Shown here piece after piece: positions 16,320 through 25,241 of a DNA stretch of 34,568 bases. The DNA lies in assembly GCA_002773985.1 (NCBI GenBank), contig PEZW01000021.1, forward strand, positions 2,952 through 37,519, read 5' to 3'. This DNA comes from Candidatus Berkelbacteria bacterium CG10_big_fil_rev_8_21_14_0_10_43_13 (GTDB taxonomy: Bacteria > Patescibacteriota > UBA1384 > XYA2-FULL-43-10 > 1-14-0-10-43-13). Under the pieces are notes generated by a model. It saw only the letters and a program-made list of their open reading frames with translations, made no database searches and had not been told where the DNA came from. How positions within the stretch are numbered: position 1 is the first letter of the stretch; each line of letters begins with the position of its first letter. A program made the translations under genes and the position numbers.

Positions 16320-18246
16320 TCCAATCATTAAGGCAGAAAATTTAACTCGAACTTATTGTGTTGGTCGCAATAAAGTTACTGCGCTTTCTGGTGTCAATCT
16401 TGAAATCAACCAAGGCGATTTTGCTGTGATATTTGGACCATCTGGCTCAGGCAAGACCACCCTCCTCTCTCTCTTGGCCGGACTGGATACGCCTACCGAG
16501 GGTCAGGTTTTTGTTGATGGCACAAATATTAACAAATTGAGTCCAAACAAGCTCGCTCAATTTCGAAGTGATAATATCGGCATGGTTTTTCAACAGTTCA
16601 ATCTTATTTCCGCTTTAAATTCTCGTGACAATGTAGCGATTCCTTTGCTTCTCCGCGGTCTACGCTCCAAATATTCAAGAAATCAGGCCAACAAAGTTTT
16701 GAGCACACTGGGCCTGTCAGACCGTACCAGCCATAAACCATCAGAGCTTTCCGGTGGCCAACAACAGCGAGTTGCTATCGCCCGGGCACTGGTTACCAAG
16801 CCAAATATTTTGCTGGTAGATGAGCCAACCGGTAATCTAGATATTCCGACCGGAAACGACATATTGGAAATCTTGAAAGAAATTAATACTAAATTTGGGA
16901 CAACAATAATTTTGGTCACTCACAATCCAGAGTTTGTCAAATACGGGAACAGAATTATCAACGTTGCTGACGGGAAAATTATTCAGGATCGCACTGTTGA
17001 TACGAAGAGAGAATTAGCAGAAAACATCAGTAGTTTGCCAGCTAGCAATGGCCACCTGAGCATCTTCGAGGCCTTTCGACTCGCAATGGTTCATTTTTTC
17101 AACAAGGGTTTTAGAGCTTTTCTAACGACTCTCGGCGTTGCCATGGGCGTCGGCTCGGTTGTCGCCCTAGTCTCACTTGGTATTGGCCTGCAAACGATTA
17201 CTTCCAGTCAACTCGCTTCCTTTAGTGATCTTGTTTCCATAACTGTCACAGCAAACAAGGACGCTACGACCAATCTTGACGACACCACTGTCAGTCGGAT
17301 TAAGTCACTGAGTCACGTCGCCATGGTCAGCCCAAATCTGACTTTACCAGCTCAAGTTTCGATAGGTAATTCATCTTCTCAGGGCATTGTCGAAGCAATC
17401 AAGCCCGAGGCTCTTGATTTTGAAGGCGTGACACTCTCTGCCGGCACAGCTTTTAAAAATGATTCCGGTGTAATTATTACGAAGGCAGTTGCCAAGAGTT
17501 TCAATATCACAAACCTCGAATCGCTTATCGGAGAAGATATTACTTTGAGTTTAGTTAGTAGCGACGGTACTGATTTATCGCAAGCAAAAATAGTCACCGT
17601 ACCAGAGAAAATTAGCGGCGTCTCTGATGACGACATGAGCTCAAATATCTATCTGTCGCTAACACATTTAAAAAACTACATTAGCCCTGATAATTATAAT
17701 GCCGTCAAAGTAAAAATTGACAATAGAACCAACGTCGAAGCGGTTAAAAATACCATTGATACTATGGGATTTAATACCACTTCTGTGGTCGACCTGATAA
17801 ATCGAGTTGACAAGGTTTTCTTGATCACTCAGCTGACCTTGGGCATCATCGGTGGCGTTGCCCTACTTATCGCGCTGATTGGAATAGTAAATATCATGAC
17901 CATAGCTTTGCTCGAGCGGACTCACGAAGTCGGCGTCTTGAAAGCTATCGGAGCCACGGCTTTAGACATTCGCCGTATTTTTGAATACGAGGTTATCCTT
18001 TATGGTTTCTTTGGGGCAATCCTCGGTGTTGCTGCCGCTTGGAGTTTTGGCTGGGGCATCAATTCTCTGATTGCCTACTTTATGCAGAGAGAAAATATCG
18101 CTGGCAATATCGCTCTCTTCGTCACGCCAGTAAGCTTCATTATTCTTATGATCGTGCTGACAATGTTTATCTCGCTTATGGGTGGTTGGTTTCCAGCCAA
18201 AAAAGCTGCCAAGCTCTCGGCAATGGAAGCCCTGCGTTACGAATAA
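16312..18246 (+). CDS. MacB-like ABC transporter, ATPase fused to FtsX-type permease
   Basis: A 644-residue protein, close to E. coli MacB (648). The N-terminal 230 residues are a LolD/MacB-type ATPase: Walker A GPSGSGKT (42-49), Q-loop FQQFNL, signature LSGGQQQR, Walker [13 protein letters not shown] and H-loop VTHNPE. A first membrane helix near 266-288 ([21 protein letters not shown]) is followed by an extracytoplasmic MacB core of about 200 residues and three C-terminal helices with the FtsX-type segments [26 protein letters not shown] and a terminal AMEALRYE. MacB proteins are mechanotransducers that act on periplasmic or surface substrates. In a single-membrane cell it would work without MacA/TolC. 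Its coupling to the giant protein and the small membrane protein suggests a role in surface-protein handling, though that is inference. A terminator follows 33 nt later. Confidence 0.92.
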   Translation: MSDPIIKAENLTRTYCVGRNKVTALSGVNLEINQGDFAVIFGPSGSGKTTLLSLLAGLDTPTEGQVFVDGTNINKLSPNKLAQFRSDNIGMVFQQFNLISALNSRDNVAIPLLLRGLRSKYSRNQANKVLSTLGLSDRTSHKPSELSGGQQQRVAIARALVTKPNILLVDEPTGNLDIPTGNDILEILKEINTKFGTTIILVTHNPEFVKYGNRIINVADGKIIQDRTVDTKRELAENISSLPASNGHLSIFEAFRLAMVHFFNKGFRAFLTTLGVAMGVGSVVALVSLGIGLQTITSSQLASFSDLVSITVTANKDATTNLDDTTVSRIKSLSHVAMVSPNLTLPAQVSIGNSSSQGIVEAIKPEALDFEGVTLSAGTAFKNDSGVIITKAVAKSFNITNLESLIGEDITLSLVSSDGTDLSQAKIVTVPEKISGVSDDDMSSNIYLSLTHLKNYISPDNYNAVKVKIDNRTNVEAVKNTIDTMGFNTTSVVDLINRVDKVFLITQLTLGIIGGVALLIALIGIVNIMTIALLERTHEVGVLKAIGATALDIRRIFEYEVILYGFFGAILGVAAAWSFGWGINSLIAYFMQRENIAGNIALFVTPVSFIILMIVLTMFISLMGGWFPAKKAAKLSAMEALRYE

Positions 18247-18278
18247 ATTATCTCGATCTCAAATATTTTATTTAAAAT

Positions 18279-18309
18279 CTGATCAACTAAATCCTGATCA
18301 GCGCTTTTT
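18279..18309 (+). terminator. Rho-independent terminator after the MacB operon
   Basis: CTGATCA (18279-18285) pairs perfectly with TGATCAG (18295-18301) across a 9-nt loop and is followed by CGCTTTTT. The stem is AT-rich and only 7 bp, so strength is moderate. Confidence 0.6.
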
Positions 18310-18375
18310 CTGTGTATTACTTGATAAAAAACTGATAAAATAATCTCGTGCAAGCACATTCACAAGGAGGATGTG

Positions 18376-20049
18376 ATGGCTAAGCTCTTTCGCGTACCGG
18401 CAGTACTTACTGCCGTTTTTGTTGGCATCTTGCTCGCCGCCTGTGGTGGCGGTGGTGATGCGGCCAACAACAACTCAAACGGTGGCAATGGCAACGCTGT
18501 CATCACTCTGCCGTCCCAAGAGAAAACGGCCAAGTTCACGGCGCAACCGCACCAAACGACGATCCAGCCGATCGGCGACGTCAGCGTCGTCATTTCAGCC
18601 GGAAGTGTCACCGCGCCGACGCAGGTGACGGTGGCACGAAGTCAGCCGACAACGTTGCCACAGTTCGCGGGCTTCACCGCAGCAAACAACGCGGAGCTCA
18701 AGGTAAGCTTCTCTGATCACCAAAGCGGTCAGATCGAGATCAAGCCACTCGATCAGCCGGCATCTCGTGGCCTCGGCACGACCGTCTGGGGCTATCTGAC
18801 TGGCTCAGATCGCAATTGGCATTTGACCAGCGCGCTGTCAGCGATCGCGATGACCGCTATGGTCGAAGTCGATGAGACTCTCGGCGGCATCATCGGCTCG
18901 TTCATCGTCAGCCCGATCGATTCGACGACTGGACTGAAGAAACTCGCAACCAATCCGGCCGGTAATGAGCTCTCGGCTCTGATACTGGTCCACGGCTTCA
19001 ACGGCCGAGTCGAAGACATGGAGTTGGCGGCAACGAAGTTCAACGGCTATCTGTGCGAGGATGAGCCGTCGGTGATCTACGGCTTCGAGTACGACTATCG
19101 CCAGCACTGCGCCGACTCGGCTCAGAAGCTGGCCAACTTGATCAATGATCTGTCTTATGCCAACATCTACATCACGGCCCACTCGGCCGGGGTGGTAGTG
19201 GTCAGGGATATGATCGAGAACGGGCGCTGTCACGCCAACATCGTCGACAGTGTCAACCTCGTCAACGGCGCCAATTTCGGCTCGATCTGGGCCAACGGCG
19301 CCGAATTCGCCAAGACACTTGAGGAGGGTGTTCTCAACAATCACCCTGCTTCAGCTGGTTCTCTGTTGGCACTGGCCAACGACCCGATCATCTCCGACCT
19401 GGCCCGTCGGAGTCCGTATCTCACGGAGCTCAACAACAGGATACCGCCACAACCAGCGCGCGCCGCCTACCTGCTCATCGGTAGCACTGGTGATGCAGTA
19501 GTCGGAGTCGACAGCGGACTCGGGACTGATATCCCCTTCGAGAGGATGATCAGTGGCAGCGTCAACCGGATGACAAGTTCAGGTAGCCATACCTACCTTA
19601 TCGAGACCAACGCCGGCCTCGACGCGCTCCTCGATGCTGTCTATCACGGCTGGGGTAGCTACTTCTGGGCGACGACTTATCCGGAGAACGATGTCTACAC
19701 TAATACCGATGGTTGGGGCTATTACATCGTCTTGGATAACCGTGACGGAAGTGACGAAGTGATCGTCAACGACATCGCCGCCGATGTCAGAGACAGCGAC
19801 AATACTCCGATGGGCTATCGCTGGCTTGACTGGACTGGCCGATACCAATCGGAGTACACCAGTCTAGATCTGACCGTGCCGGTCGGCGAGACGAGAAGAA
19901 TCGATGTTCACGAACCGATCGAGAATACAAGAACACTGCTCGCTCGGACCGATTGGCTAGTCTTTGATCGGGCACACAAGATCAACGTCCGCTACACGGT
20001 GAACGACCGACAGATGTGCTGGCTGACATTTGTCCGACTCCACGAGTGA
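18376..20049 (+). CDS. Lipoprotein alpha/beta hydrolase (lipase/esterase-like)
   Basis: A 557-residue lipoprotein. I choose the ATG at 18376, five nt after a strong AAGGAGG, over the in-frame GTG just before it. The signal peptide ends in a lipobox LLAAC with Cys23, then a Gly/Asn-rich linker. Residues about 45-190 form a beta-rich domain, and about 195-400 an alpha/beta hydrolase: oxyanion-loop LILVHGFNG, nucleophile elbow AHSAG with Ser270 (A-H-S-x-G as in Bacillus lipases), a likely acid in GSTGDAV and a histidine in SGSHTYL. The final 150 residues are another beta domain. It probably acts on lipids or esters outside the cell; the substrate is unknown. Base composition is visibly GC-richer than its neighbours, with G/C in most third positions, which suggests horizontal transfer. 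It has its own terminator and stands alone. Confidence 0.85.
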   Translation: MAKLFRVPAVLTAVFVGILLAACGGGGDAANNNSNGGNGNAVITLPSQEKTAKFTAQPHQTTIQPIGDVSVVISAGSVTAPTQVTVARSQPTTLPQFAGFTAANNAELKVSFSDHQSGQIEIKPLDQPASRGLGTTVWGYLTGSDRNWHLTSALSAIAMTAMVEVDETLGGIIGSFIVSPIDSTTGLKKLATNPAGNELSALILVHGFNGRVEDMELAATKFNGYLCEDEPSVIYGFEYDYRQHCADSAQKLANLINDLSYANIYITAHSAGVVVVRDMIENGRCHANIVDSVNLVNGANFGSIWANGAEFAKTLEEGVLNNHPASAGSLLALANDPIISDLARRSPYLTELNNRIPPQPARAAYLLIGSTGDAVVGVDSGLGTDIPFERMISGSVNRMTSSGSHTYLIETNAGLDALLDAVYHGWGSYFWATTYPENDVYTNTDGWGYYIVLDNRDGSDEVIVNDIAADVRDSDNTPMGYRWLDWTGRYQSEYTSLDLTVPVGETRRIDVHEPIENTRTLLARTDWLVFDRAHKINVRYTVNDRQMCWLTFVRLHE

Positions 20050-20092
20050 CAACCGCCCAGCGCGATGCGCCAAGCGGTGTGAACTCTCACGT

Positions 20093-20132
20093 GGACCTCG
20101 CTCCGCCGCTCGGCGGGGCGAGGTCCCTTTTT
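20093..20132 (+). terminator. Strong Rho-independent terminator
   Basis: GGACCTCGC pairs with GCGAGGTCC (20118-20126) with further pairing of CCGCC/GGCGG inside, followed by CTTTTT. It closes the hydrolase gene. Confidence 0.9.
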
Positions 20133-20180
20133 GTAAGATTGAATTTTACTCAAAAAATTGATAGTATTAACTTTGGTTTG

Positions 20181-20255
20181 CGGGTATCGTATAGCGGTTA
20201 TTATGCGAGTTTTCCAAACTTGAGACGAGGGTTCGACTCCCTCTACCCGCTCCAA
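20181..20255 (+). tRNA. tRNA-Gly(TCC)
   Basis: A 75-nt cloverleaf: acceptor GCGGGTA/TACCCGC, anticodon stem CGAGT/ACTTG around TTTCCAA (anticodon TCC), T-arm GAGGG-TTCGACT-CCCTC, T73 and encoded CCA. It sits between the hydrolase terminator and feoA. Confidence 0.96.
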
Positions 20256-20313
20256 AAAAAATTTACTGATATATTTTTGCTGAGTTTTCATGTAGTTAAC
20301 AATCTTGGGTTTG

Positions 20314-20556
20314 ATGACGATAACATTAAATAAACTCGAACTAGATTCTTCCGCTATAATTGAATCGATCAAAACCGATCAACCGACAAAAGAAAGACTG
20401 GAATCGCTGGGTTTTCTGCCCGGGGTTAGGATTTTTGCTGTTGTGAAGACTCCACTTGGCTCATCTGGGGTCTATCTTTGTTTAAATTCGATGATCGCTC
20501 TAAGGGAGGAGGTTACAGCCTTAATTGAAGTTAGGTTGGAAGCAAACAATGAATGA
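20314..20556 (+). CDS. feoA: FeoA-like protein of the ferrous iron transporter
   Basis: An 80-residue SH3-like FeoA domain starting at ATG 20314 (a TTG three codons earlier is possible; no clear ribosome binding site). The family pattern is visible: ERLESLGFLPGVRIFAVVKTPLGSSGVYLCLNSMIALREEVTALIEV, with the L-x-x-L-G-x-x-P-G-x-x-I core and the late ALRxEVxxLIxV strand. FeoA associates with FeoB and is needed for Fe2+ uptake in many bacteria. The last eight bases overlap the FeoB start, so the pair is translationally coupled. Confidence 0.9.
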   Translation: MTITLNKLELDSSAIIESIKTDQPTKERLESLGFLPGVRIFAVVKTPLGSSGVYLCLNSMIALREEVTALIEVRLEANNE

Positions 20557-22345
20557 TATTACCGTCGCTTTGATTGGAAACCCAAATACCGGCAAAACCT
20601 CGCTTATAAATTCTCTGACTGGTTTGAGTCTTCATGTCGGCAATTGGCCGGGTAAGACCGTCCAAAAAAAAGAGGGGAGTTTTAAATCTGGTCAAAATTT
20701 AATCCATCTTGTCGACCTCCCCGGGACATATAGTGTAAAACCATATAGTGAGGAGGAAAAAGTTACAGACGATTTTCTCAAATACGGTCACGTCGATGTC
20801 GTCATCCAGGTCATCGACGTCAATGTCCTGGCTCGCAACCTTATCATGACCCACGAGATTGTCGCTCTGGGCAAAAAAGTCGTGTTAGCTTTCAATTTTA
20901 ACACTGAAGCAAAAAAACGCGGATTAAAAATAGATCTTCAGAAAATCTGTCAAAAATTGTCTTTACCGGTTGTCGCAATAGAAGCGAATAAGGGAATAAA
21001 TAAGAAAAAACTGATTGAGACCGTGATAAAAGTATCGCAACAAGATTTTTGTCGTCCGAGTTATTTGAGCAGTTTACTGGATTCTAACAAAAAAAATGTT
21101 GATCGAGAAAAGGCTTTAGATTTTTTTAACAAAGAAATTTCACCTTTTTATGATGACAACTCTATCTGGCAAAAAATCCAATCCATAGACCGAATAGTGA
21201 TGAACAAGTTTACTGCTTTCCCAGTCTTTTTGTTGGTAATGTTTTTGATTTTCAAACTTATCTTTACAATTTCCAACCCATTGATCAGTACCATTGGACT
21301 TTTTTTTGAAAAAATAGCCGCTGTCATGCCGACTTCTTTGCCACCGCTACTGCACTCATTTATCACTGGTGGATTAATAGGCGGAATTGGCACCGTGCTT
21401 TCGTTTGCTCCGTTGATTTTCACCCTCTTCATCATGATCGCAATTATTGAAGACAGTGGATATCTTGGCAGAACAGTCGTATTATCAGATCGTTTTTTCC
21501 AGAAGTTCGGTATTTCCGGTCACAGCTTCATCCCGATGATCCTTGGTTTTGGTTGTAATGTCCCAGCGATTTTGGCTACTCGAACTATCAAAAATCACAA
21601 AGAACGGTTAATCGCCATTCTGACAAATTCATTTATTAGTTGTGGGGCGAGGTTACCGGTGTATGCCTTGTTTGCTGGAATATTTTTTCCAAATCGTGCC
21701 TCAGTGGTAATTTTTGGATTGTATTTTTTGGGTATTTTGGTCAATCTGACAGCTAGTGCAATCTTAGCCAGATTTATCAAAAACAATGAATCAGCTACTT
21801 TGATTTTGGAGCTCCCGCCGTATCGAATGCCGGTTTTCTCCAATGTTTTAAAACATGCTTGGTATCATACTCGAGGATTTATTCAAAAAGCCAGCACAAC
21901 GATTTTTTTTGCTGTAATTATTATTTGGTTTTTTGCTAGTATCCCTTTTGGTGTCGATTACGGGTCACGACTTAGCTTGGCTGGAAAAATTGGCGAATTT
22001 ATCTCTCCGATTTTTCAACCGCTCGGATTTTCACATTGGACATACACAATTTCTCTCCTTTTTGGTATCTCTGCCAAAGAGATTATAATCGGAACGCTGG
22101 GAACGCTCCACAGCGTGAGTGCTGATGGGTTAATACAAATTTTGCCACAGACTATCAGCAAGGCCGGAGCCTTAAGTTTTCTGGTTTTTGTTTCCCTTTA
22201 TACGCCATGTGTCGCCGCAATCTCTGTGATGAAAAAAGAAACGGGAAAATGGAAATATGCTATCATCCAGCCGCTGACAACAATCGTTGTCGCCTGGCTC
22301 TTTGCATTTGCAACTTACCGAATCGCACTGGCCTTTATACCCTAG
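20549..22345 (+). CDS. feoB: FeoB ferrous iron transporter, G-protein fused to permease
   Basis: A 598-residue Fe2+ transporter of the cytoplasmic membrane, starting at ATG 20549 (MNDITVALIG); the longer ORF start would only add residues inside feoA. The G domain has G1 GNPNTGKT (10-17), a G2 threonine in GNWPGKTV and G3 DLPGTYS. The G4 motif, normally NxxD, reads NFNT (116-119), so the guanine-specifying aspartate is missing. The permease begins near residue 218 and keeps both gate motifs: GFGCNVPAILATRTI and SLYTPCVAAISVMKKETGKWKYA, each with the conserved cysteine. It is shorter than E. coli FeoB (773) but within the family range, and there is no FeoC. tRNA-His follows after 59 nt. Confidence 0.95.
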   Translation: MNDITVALIGNPNTGKTSLINSLTGLSLHVGNWPGKTVQKKEGSFKSGQNLIHLVDLPGTYSVKPYSEEEKVTDDFLKYGHVDVVIQVIDVNVLARNLIMTHEIVALGKKVVLAFNFNTEAKKRGLKIDLQKICQKLSLPVVAIEANKGINKKKLIETVIKVSQQDFCRPSYLSSLLDSNKKNVDREKALDFFNKEISPFYDDNSIWQKIQSIDRIVMNKFTAFPVFLLVMFLIFKLIFTISNPLISTIGLFFEKIAAVMPTSLPPLLHSFITGGLIGGIGTVLSFAPLIFTLFIMIAIIEDSGYLGRTVVLSDRFFQKFGISGHSFIPMILGFGCNVPAILATRTIKNHKERLIAILTNSFISCGARLPVYALFAGIFFPNRASVVIFGLYFLGILVNLTASAILARFIKNNESATLILELPPYRMPVFSNVLKHAWYHTRGFIQKASTTIFFAVIIIWFFASIPFGVDYGSRLSLAGKIGEFISPIFQPLGFSHWTYTISLLFGISAKEIIIGTLGTLHSVSADGLIQILPQTISKAGALSFLVFVSLYTPCVAAISVMKKETGKWKYAIIQPLTTIVVAWLFAFATYRIALAFIP

Positions 22346-22404
22346 ATTAATCTCTCGTACTGACTTCACAGACAGCATATTTTGTGGTAATATAACTTGC
22401 ATAT

Positions 22405-22480
22405 GGCGGCCATAGTGAAGTGGTTATCACGGCAGTTTGTGGCACTGCAGTGGTGGGTTCAATTCCCGCTGGCCGCCCCA
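22405..22480 (+). tRNA. tRNA-His(GTG)
   Basis: A 76-nt cloverleaf with the histidine-specific extra G-1 (22405) opposite C73. Acceptor GCGGCCA/TGGCCGC, anticodon stem GCAGT/ACTGC around TTGTGGC (anticodon GTG), T-loop TTCAATT, encoded CCA. Its 3' end is repeated at 22601-22613. Confidence 0.96.
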
Positions 22481-22489
22481 TTTAAAAGA

Positions 22490-22512
22490 GTCGGTCGATA
22501 GACTGGCTTTTT
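22490..22512 (+). terminator. Terminator after tRNA-His
   Basis: GTCGGTC (22490-22496) pairs with GACTGGC (22501-22507), using two G-U pairs, across GATA and is followed by TTTTT. Confidence 0.6.
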
Positions 22513-22644
22513 CAAATGGGGATGAAGGGAATTGAACCTAAAAATCCCGCTTTACCCCGCATATCCAGCTCTTTTCACAAAAGGGCTGGAGAAGTGGGGT
22601 GGCCGCCCCATTTGAAAAAGTCAATCGTCAAGATTGTCTTTTTT
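22508..22644. repeat. Duplicated tRNA-His tail with second terminator, inside an inverted repeat
   Basis: GGCCGCCCCATTT at 22601-22613 copies the tRNA-His 3' end and its first downstream bases (22471-22483). It is followed, as in the original, by a terminator-like hairpin GTCAATC-GTCAA-GATTGTC and TTTTTT (22620-22644). TTTTTCAAATGGGG at 22508-22521 is the exact inverse of 22606-22619. The 84 bp between hold a T-loop-like string on the minus strand (GGTTCAATTCCC) and a hairpin CCAGCTCTTTT/AAAAGGGCTGG, suggesting tRNA debris. No ORF is present between 22346 and 22673. Confidence 0.65.
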
Positions 22645-22673
22645 AAATTGACAAAATTAGAATCGAATGCTTT

Positions 22674-23399
22674 TTAGAATTTTTCTCGCTTCAATCTTTT
22701 TCCAATCTCGAAAGTGTCCTTTATTAACCGCCAGCCATCTCTAAACGGACTGACTGTAGAGTGCGGATTGTCATGCCAGATGATGCCGACTTCCTTAATT
22801 TTGTATCCCAGTTTTCTCGCCACCGCCAACAGTTCGATGTCAAACGAAAAATCGGTCACTTTTGTATGTTTAAATATCTCATACGCCGCATCACGCTGAA
22901 ACATCTTGAAACCGCACTGTGTGTCCTTAATCCCCGGCACGGCAAAAAACTGGATGATAATGTTCAAAAACCGACTGCCAAGACGACGGATAAATGGCTG
23001 AGGTGTCGCCATTTCCCCCCCCTTGATATATCGCGAACCGATGACAACTTCATACTTTGTCATAAATGGTAGTAATTTGTCGACCTGTTCGATCGGCGTC
23101 GAGTTATCAGCATCGGCAAAGATAATATGATCGCCTTTTGCCTCCACAATCCCTTCTCTGACCGTACCCCCTTTGCCAAGATTCTTCTCACGGTCGATAA
23201 CTCTCAGTCCGGTTATTTTTCCACTATAACTCTTGGCGACCTCAGCTGTTTTGTCAGGAGAACCGTCAACTACAACAATAGTCTCGATATTAAAATCCTT
23301 GGATTCAGCGTATTTTTCGACAGCATCAAGAATCAAATGGATCCGCTTCTCCTCCTTATACGCCGGCACAACGATTGTCAATTTTATTTTGTCTTTCAT
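22674..23399 (-). CDS. Family 2 glycosyltransferase (polyprenyl-phosphate sugar synthase type)
   Basis: A 241-residue GT-A enzyme resembling dolichyl-phosphate glucosyl/mannosyl transferases (ALG5/DPM1). Visible: the first strand LTIVVPAYKEEKRIHLILDA, the nucleotide-binding ETIVVVDGSPDKTAEVA, the DxD-type motif FADADNSTP (about residues 93-101), GSRYIKGGE and the family segment DTQCGFKMFQRDAA. It lacks C-terminal membrane helices, so it is a cytoplasmic or membrane-associated enzyme. It would load a sugar from a nucleotide donor onto undecaprenyl phosphate. That fits its partner: the membrane glycosyltransferase ends one base before this ATG (TGA-G-ATG), and that family uses polyprenyl-phosphate sugars. 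Confidence 0.92.
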   Translation of the reverse strand: MKDKIKLTIVVPAYKEEKRIHLILDAVEKYAESKDFNIETIVVVDGSPDKTAEVAKSYSGKITGLRVIDREKNLGKGGTVREGIVEAKGDHIIFADADNSTPIEQVDKLLPFMTKYEVVIGSRYIKGGEMATPQPFIRRLGSRFLNIIIQFFAVPGIKDTQCGFKMFQRDAAYEIFKHTKVTDFSFDIELLAVARKLGYKIKEVGIIWHDNPHSTVSPFRDGWRLIKDTFEIGKRLKREKF

Positions 23400-23400
23400 C

Positions 23401-25233
23401 TCATAGTCCTATCAAATTATTTTCGTCCTCCGTGGGTGCTACGATTGTCGTAATAGGATACGGCGAGACAGGATAATTTTTTTCTAATTCCTCGGGTGAA
23501 ATATTGAAAACTAAGATCGAGCCACCGATGATCGCCTTTGGTTTGAAAGCGTCAAGCCACTGATACGACCATTTTCCCTCCTCTGGTCCTGACAGACGGG
23601 ATGATTGGTAAAAAGTCGCTGAGACGGCAAGCCAGCCGCTTGTCGGGCCGTTTTGTGAGTGCCACCCAGTTGATTGAGGTATGTAATAGCTCGGAAGCGA
23701 CCCACCAAAATAATCAACCTTAATATTCTTAATATTATTTTCGTCAACATATTTTTTTAATCGTAAAAGGTCCTGACCCCAGTCGAGTGAAGAGTCAACT
23801 AGTCGTTGATATCGCTGGTCTTTTGGTGTGAACTCGTTGAAGTAAGCAATAAAATTCGGGTAATTATATAGTGTGGATCCCATCATATAGATAACCAGAA
23901 GACCAATGATTGTTTTCTGCCATTTCTTGCCCCCGTTTATAATCGGCTGGATGAAATATCCAATCATCAACAAGACAAAGGGGATCGTCGGCATCAAGTG
24001 ACGAATACCGATGTCGAGACGACCGCGCAATGTTACAACCCAATACACAACAATCGGAGTTAAAATAATAGCTAATTGCCATTTTTTTTCCTTACTCTTA
24101 GGCCAGCGTAAAATTATTGCAAAAACTGAGGCAAAAACTAGTAGAATAATCGGAATTGGTGTTTTGAGAAGCCAAGCAAGTGGAAAGAAATAGGGAATTG
24201 ATTTATGCGAGAGTTCACCCCAGATAAAAGTATTGTTACCACCACTAACACGACCAATGACCAGAAACACACCAAGAGCATAATGACCTAGCCCGCGCAA
24301 AATCGTGTTGTTTTCAAAACGATGCAGAAAAGTTCGCAGACCCAAGGTGCTAGGATTGTCTGTCAGATTAGTCTCGATCAGCTGATGTTCGACTGCCGGC
24401 GGTGTATTGCGGACAAATGGAACATAGACAATCCAAACAAAAATAACCGACAGAATCGAGATCAGTAAAAACGGTTTGAAATATCTCCAAATATTATTCC
24501 AAAACTTGCCTTTTTCTCTATTCATAAACGTCTTGAAAAAAATGAGTAGGAGAAAAATTGGAAAAAGCAAAATAGCTGAGAATTTCAGCAATTGAGCAAG
24601 CGCTAGTGCTAGAGCAGCACTGATAATTGTTTTCCACGATATTTTTTTCAAAACCTTAGTAAAGCAATAGGTCGCAACGGTGAAGCCGAGAGCTGCTGCG
24701 ACATCAGTGGTCACTAGACGTCCATGAGCAAGCACATCAGGATAAAATGCGTACAAAAGCAGGACGACAAGTGCAACTTTGCGACCAAATAATTCTCTGC
24801 CCCACTTGAAAAGAAAAAGGCCGAGAAAAATCATCAGCAACATCATCGGTAAACGAGACAGACCCAAAACGGTTTTTGGATTATTTCCAGCCTGATATAT
24901 TATATACCAGCCAGTGCCCCACTGATCGATCGCTGGCCAACTCGAGTCCTTCTCTGGTCCTATAATTCTTTTATCAGCAACCAAGGGTAGGGCAGCCAAA
25001 GATTTCACTAAGGGTGGATGTTCTGGATTTAGACGATAATCAGCATCTTTGACATAAGTATACCCGGCCGGGATGTGAGCAATTTCGTCAAAAATGGCTG
25101 AGTCGCCAGGATCACCAAAAGCCCCATATGACGATGATCGGGCCAAAGCAAACATAAAGAGCAAAATCAGAACCACGGCGAGACCAGTAAAAAAGTCTTT
25201 TCTCGCCGATACATAGTTTTTAATTTTCTCCAT
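23401..25233 (-). CDS. PMT/ArnT-like membrane glycosyltransferase (GT39/GT83 type)
   Basis: A 610-residue polytopic enzyme of the GT-C fold with about ten membrane helices (for example FFTGLAVVLILLFMFALA, VALVVLLLYAFYPDVLA, FLLISILSVIFVWIVYV). The first extracytoplasmic loop carries the diagnostic acidic pair and proline-rich stretch: FDEIAHIPAGYTY and DYRLNPEHPPLVKSLAALPL. Such enzymes move a sugar from a polyprenyl-phosphate carrier to a protein or lipid on the outer membrane face. The C-terminal 200 residues form a soluble outer domain (SLDWGQDLLRLKKYVDE). GGAGAG precedes the ATG. It lies 8 nt after the processive-type glycosyltransferase and is directly coupled to the family 2 transferase, so both probably act in one glycosylation route. 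Confidence 0.9.
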   Translation of the reverse strand: MEKIKNYVSARKDFFTGLAVVLILLFMFALARSSSYGAFGDPGDSAIFDEIAHIPAGYTYVKDADYRLNPEHPPLVKSLAALPLVADKRIIGPEKDSSWPAIDQWGTGWYIIYQAGNNPKTVLGLSRLPMMLLMIFLGLFLFKWGRELFGRKVALVVLLLYAFYPDVLAHGRLVTTDVAAALGFTVATYCFTKVLKKISWKTIISAALALALAQLLKFSAILLFPIFLLLIFFKTFMNREKGKFWNNIWRYFKPFLLISILSVIFVWIVYVPFVRNTPPAVEHQLIETNLTDNPSTLGLRTFLHRFENNTILRGLGHYALGVFLVIGRVSGGNNTFIWGELSHKSIPYFFPLAWLLKTPIPIILLVFASVFAIILRWPKSKEKKWQLAIILTPIVVYWVVTLRGRLDIGIRHLMPTIPFVLLMIGYFIQPIINGGKKWQKTIIGLLVIYMMGSTLYNYPNFIAYFNEFTPKDQRYQRLVDSSLDWGQDLLRLKKYVDENNIKNIKVDYFGGSLPSYYIPQSTGWHSQNGPTSGWLAVSATFYQSSRLSGPEEGKWSYQWLDAFKPKAIIGGSILVFNISPEELEKNYPVSPYPITTIVAPTEDENNLIGL

Positions 25234-25241
25234 TCCCTCTC

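Noticed and set aside
18838-19344. 168-codon minus-strand ORF inside the hydrolase gene
   Set aside because: It is a shadow favoured by high GC; no domain features, and the plus frame has lipobox, Ser-His motifs and a ribosome binding site.
20016-20333. 105-codon ORF crossing the terminator and tRNA-Gly
   Set aside because: It reads through a strong terminator and a tRNA gene.
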